From Lachnospiraceae bacterium (GTDB taxonomy: Bacteria; Bacillota; Clostridia; Lachnospirales; Lachnospiraceae), in assembly GCA_016282215.1 (NCBI GenBank), contig JAEEKC010000246.1:1-15989 (forward strand): DNA of 15,989 nt, read 5' to 3'. The stretch's first letter is position 1; every line of letters begins with the position of its first letter. Positions 13,462 to 15,989 of this stretch are shown here, one piece after another. Under the pieces are notes generated by a model. It was not told the DNA's origin and did not search any database. It was given only the letters and a program-made list of their open reading frames with translations. The position numbers and the translations under genes were made by a program.

Positions 13462-15989
13462 TTAATCCAGTTGAAATACTGCCATCGTCTTTTCGAGTTC
13501 ATTTGCCAGATTTTCAAGTGCCTCGGCAGATGTCTCTAACCGGTTCATGGTAGCTGTCATGCTTTGCGCACTTGACATATTCGTTCTGGTGGCATATTCA
13601 TTCTGGGCTGAAATCTGTGTCAGGTCATTGACTACAGCGGCGATGGTCTCAGCCGAAGCATCCAGCAGGGCCGTCTTTTGCCGGATGGTCTCTACACTTG
13701 TCAGCGAATCTGCGACGCCATCTGCAACCTCGGTGCTCTTGTTCATTGTTTCCGTTAGTTTACCCTGCTGATGATCAATGGCTTCGCGTACCTCCAATAC
13801 GGTTTCGACCATCTTGGCAGAATCCTTCTGGAGCATATCGATAACATTCTCGATCTGTTTCGCTGATTCATTGGACTGATCTGCCAGCTTATTGATCTGC
13901 TGCGCAACAACCGCAAATCCGCGTCCCGCATCTCCTGCCCTGGCCGCTTCAATGGATGCATTCAGGCTCAAAAGCTCTGTTTCGTCCGCTATATCCTGGA
14001 TCACCCCCGTCGCCTTGCGGATAGACTGAACGGATTTATTCAAAGCGGTGATCTGATCCGATACCTTCAATACAACGCTGATGGTTTCTTCGTTGGAATG
14101 GTTCAGCTGGCCGATGATCACCTCTTCCTGTGACTGTGCATCGGACATTTTTTCGGAATTCATGATCAGCCCGTCGATCTCATCACGGATACCGGAAATC
14201 TGTTCGCTGATCTCCTCCACATTTCCTTTCGTATTATTGGCCTGTTGTGCTTGGGAGACAGCCGACTGTGCCACTTCATCCATGGAACCGTGCACTGCCT
14301 CAACTGTACGTCCGGTGCTGACTGCCATGCCTGAAAAATGCTTTGCCTGCGCCGTCAGTTTCTTCGACGAATAACGGATCCGCTTCAGCATCTCTCGGAT
14401 CTGCAGCCGCAGCTGCAAGCCGAGTCTGTACATATCTCCGATCTCATCATTTCGCTGGATCAGTTTTTCATGCTCAGGCATATCGCTTCTGGAAAGATCG
14501 CCTTCCGCGAGCTTGTTTAAAAACAGCATGGTCTGCTTCATGGCATTGATCATGAACCGTGAATGATACAGGATCAATGCGCCGAAAAGTACCATCAGGA
14601 TAATAGAAACGATCACATATACGCTATTGCTTTTTGCAAGCGCTGCCGTCGTCTTGCTTGTTTTCTTTCCGACTCCGATAGCGCCAATGACCTGCCCTGC
14701 TCCGTCTTTGATCGGCTGATAATAAGCATGATAGGATTTTTCGCCGAGCTCCGTCTTTGCTAAATATACGTCCTTATCTGCACTGATCTTTTTCCAGACT
14801 TTCTCGTCCATCTGGGTTTCTTCCAGCGAACGGTTCTTCCTGTCTGTCATAGTGGAAAGGAGTCTTGTGGGCACGCCGTCGATCACGAAAAAGATTGTCG
14901 TGTCATATCCGGTGGCTGCCTTCAGTGACTTGAAGTATTCCTCATCTTCCTTGATGATGTAATCGCCCTTCTTGGCCTGCCTGCCCTTGCCGGCAACATA
15001 GTCACCGGGATACCGGCATTCATAATCCAGTTCTACTGATTTCGCAAAAACTTCAAGATTCCTGCGCACCTCAGACTTCAGATTTCCCTTCATCAATCCG
15101 GTGCCGACAATCATCATGATCAGAAGGGCCAGGAAAAGAGGTGCTATTGCCAGTACCAGAATCTGTCTCGGAATAGATACGATCCGAAGTTTTTTCGCAA
15201 ACCGGAAAGGTGAGTAAGCTGCTTCAGCCGGATCATCCGGTTCTTCTTCCACCTCTTCCACAGGGGGTACTTCATCTCCGGGCATAGGCTCAACCACAAG
15301 ATCTTCCGCCGTCAGCTCCACATCCTCGGTGGCCCCGCCGCTTTGCTGCAGCTGTGCAAACAATGCCTCAATATCCAATTCACCGTCCGCGGTTCGCGCA
15401 CGGTTATCCATACCGCTGTCTTCCTCTGCCGGAACCTTGCCCTGCTGCTCTAAGGATGCGAACATGGCGTCAATGTCCAGCTCTCCGTCTGCGGTGCGGA
15501 TGCGTCCGTCACCTTCCGGCTCCTCGCCTTCGGCCGCTGTTTCTGCATTTACTTCTTCATCCGTTGTTTCGGATCCGTCAGATGATTCTGCATCATTCAT
15601 CTCAGATCCATCTGAGGTTTCAGCGTCTGTATCTGTTTCGGAGAGTTCAGATTCTGAAGGTATCTCTGTATCCGATTCAGTTTCATTCGTCTCGGTTTCT
15701 GCACCGGCTTCCGGTGCTTCTTCTGTCTGCTCTGCCGGCACTCCGGCTGATTCTGTCATTTCTGCCTCAGCTTCAGATCCTGCACCAATTACCGGTTCTG
15801 CGCCGGCCTCCGTTTCATTCGCTACAGATTCCGATACTGCCTCAGCTGACTGTTCAGCAGAGTCTGTCGCTTCAGCCGATTCTGCCATCGCGGCATCAGC
15901 CTCAGATCCTGCATCGGGTTCTGTCTCAGCTGCTGTCATCTCAGAATTTGCATTATCTTCCGTCCCGGCTGCCGCCATTTCAGCTTCTG
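13462..15989 (-). CDS. Methyl-accepting chemotaxis protein with long acidic N-terminus (5' end outside window)
   Basis: This is a transmembrane chemoreceptor that would signal through CheW/CheA. Numbering is from an in-frame ATG at 15978. The frame stays open to the window edge and that ATG has no ribosome binding site, so the true start is probably upstream. Order of parts: acidic Glu/Ser/Ala/Thr low complexity (1-158); two copies of a TADGELDI-type motif (161-177, 195-211); a Pro/Glu linker; membrane segment 1 (about 268-295); an extracellular sensor of about 155 residues resembling a single Cache domain (GYDTTIFFVIDGVPTRLLST, then YYQPIKDGAGQVIGAIGVG); membrane segment 2 (about 451-472); HAMP (about 473-535); and the signalling coiled coil with the canonical tip LLSLNASIEAARAGDAGRGF (669-688). 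No C-terminal CheR-binding pentapeptide is seen. Confidence 0.94.
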   Translation of the reverse strand, partial: EAEMAAAGTEDNANSEMTAAETEPDAGSEADAAMAESAEATDSAEQSAEAVSESVANETEAGAEPVIGAGSEAEAEMTESAGVPAEQTEEAPEAGAETETNETESDTEIPSESELSETDTDAETSDGSEMNDAESSDGSETTDEEVNAETAAEGEEPEGDGRIRTADGELDIDAMFASLEQQGKVPAEEDSGMDNRARTADGELDIEALFAQLQQSGGATEDVELTAEDLVVEPMPGDEVPPVEEVEEEPDDPAEAAYSPFRFAKKLRIVSIPRQILVLAIAPLFLALLIMMIVGTGLMKGNLKSEVRRNLEVFAKSVELDYECRYPGDYVAGKGRQAKKGDYIIKEDEEYFKSLKAATGYDTTIFFVIDGVPTRLLSTMTDRKNRSLEETQMDEKVWKKISADKDVYLAKTELGEKSYHAYYQPIKDGAGQVIGAIGVGKKTSKTTAALAKSNSVYVIVSIILMVLFGALILYHSRFMINAMKQTMLFLNKLAEGDLSRSDMPEHEKLIQRNDEIGDMYRLGLQLRLQIREMLKRIRYSSKKLTAQAKHFSGMAVSTGRTVEAVHGSMDEVAQSAVSQAQQANNTKGNVEEISEQISGIRDEIDGLIMNSEKMSDAQSQEEVIIGQLNHSNEETISVVLKVSDQITALNKSVQSIRKATGVIQDIADETELLSLNASIEAARAGDAGRGFAVVAQQINKLADQSNESAKQIENVIDMLQKDSAKMVETVLEVREAIDHQQGKLTETMNKSTEVADGVADSLTSVETIRQKTALLDASAETIAAVVNDLTQISAQNEYATRTNMSSAQSMTATMNRLETSAEALENLANELEKTMAVFQLD

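Noticed and set aside
15520..15989. Low-complexity DNA at the right end as a non-coding tandem repeat
   Set aside because: The repeats are irregular at DNA level, the frame is open throughout and continuous with the chemoreceptor, and the composition fits an acidic disordered protein region.
1..15989. Defence island, phage, transposon or CRISPR content
   Set aside because: Every long frame is accounted for by metabolic, transport, secreted or chemotaxis genes, and no transposase, integrase, repeat-spacer array or toxin-antitoxin pair is visible.

Overview
The window looks like a chromosome segment from an anaerobic, Gram-positive clostridium, most likely of the Lachnospiraceae. This is inferred from the gene content, the strong AGGAGG ribosome binding sites, the atp gene order with atpZ and atpI in front, a GH77 glucanotransferase, a SpoVB/YtgP-type flippase and a palindromic repeat of a kind I recall from gut Clostridia. 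All 14 genes I support lie on the minus strand, so transcription runs from high to low coordinates. I see no tRNA, rRNA, CRISPR array, transposase or phage gene.

In transcription order: (1) 15989-13462 is a methyl-accepting chemotaxis protein, cut at its 5' end by the window edge. It has a very long acidic N-terminal region carrying two copies of a short EIDAL-like motif. (2) 13349-11627 holds two tandem, paralogous secreted proteins of unknown function, with a promoter in front and a strong hairpin behind. (3) 11448-5652 holds a MOP-superfamily flippase, a 4-alpha-glucanotransferase (malQ) and a long Xaa-Pro aminopeptidase. The malQ-aminopeptidase gap contains a double-hairpin repeat. (4) 5574-65 is the F-type ATP synthase operon atpZ-atpI-atpB-atpE-atpF-atpH-atpA-atpG. 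It has its own promoter just upstream of atpZ. The beta and epsilon genes (atpD, atpC) are not in the window and would be expected to the left. A 61-nt near-perfect hairpin fills the sequence after atpG.

The atp genes build one machine: AtpB, AtpE and AtpF form the membrane Fo; AtpH, AtpA and AtpG belong to F1 and the stalks; AtpI and AtpZ are assembly or ion-related accessory proteins. The c subunit carries the full set of residues known to bind Na+ in sodium-dependent ATP synthases, so Na+ coupling is predicted.

The most unusual items are the chemoreceptor N-terminus with its duplicated motif, the uncharacterised secreted paralogue pair, the hairpin after atpG, and the predicted near-leaderless atp transcript. 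Nothing here is clearly a new defence or mobile system.
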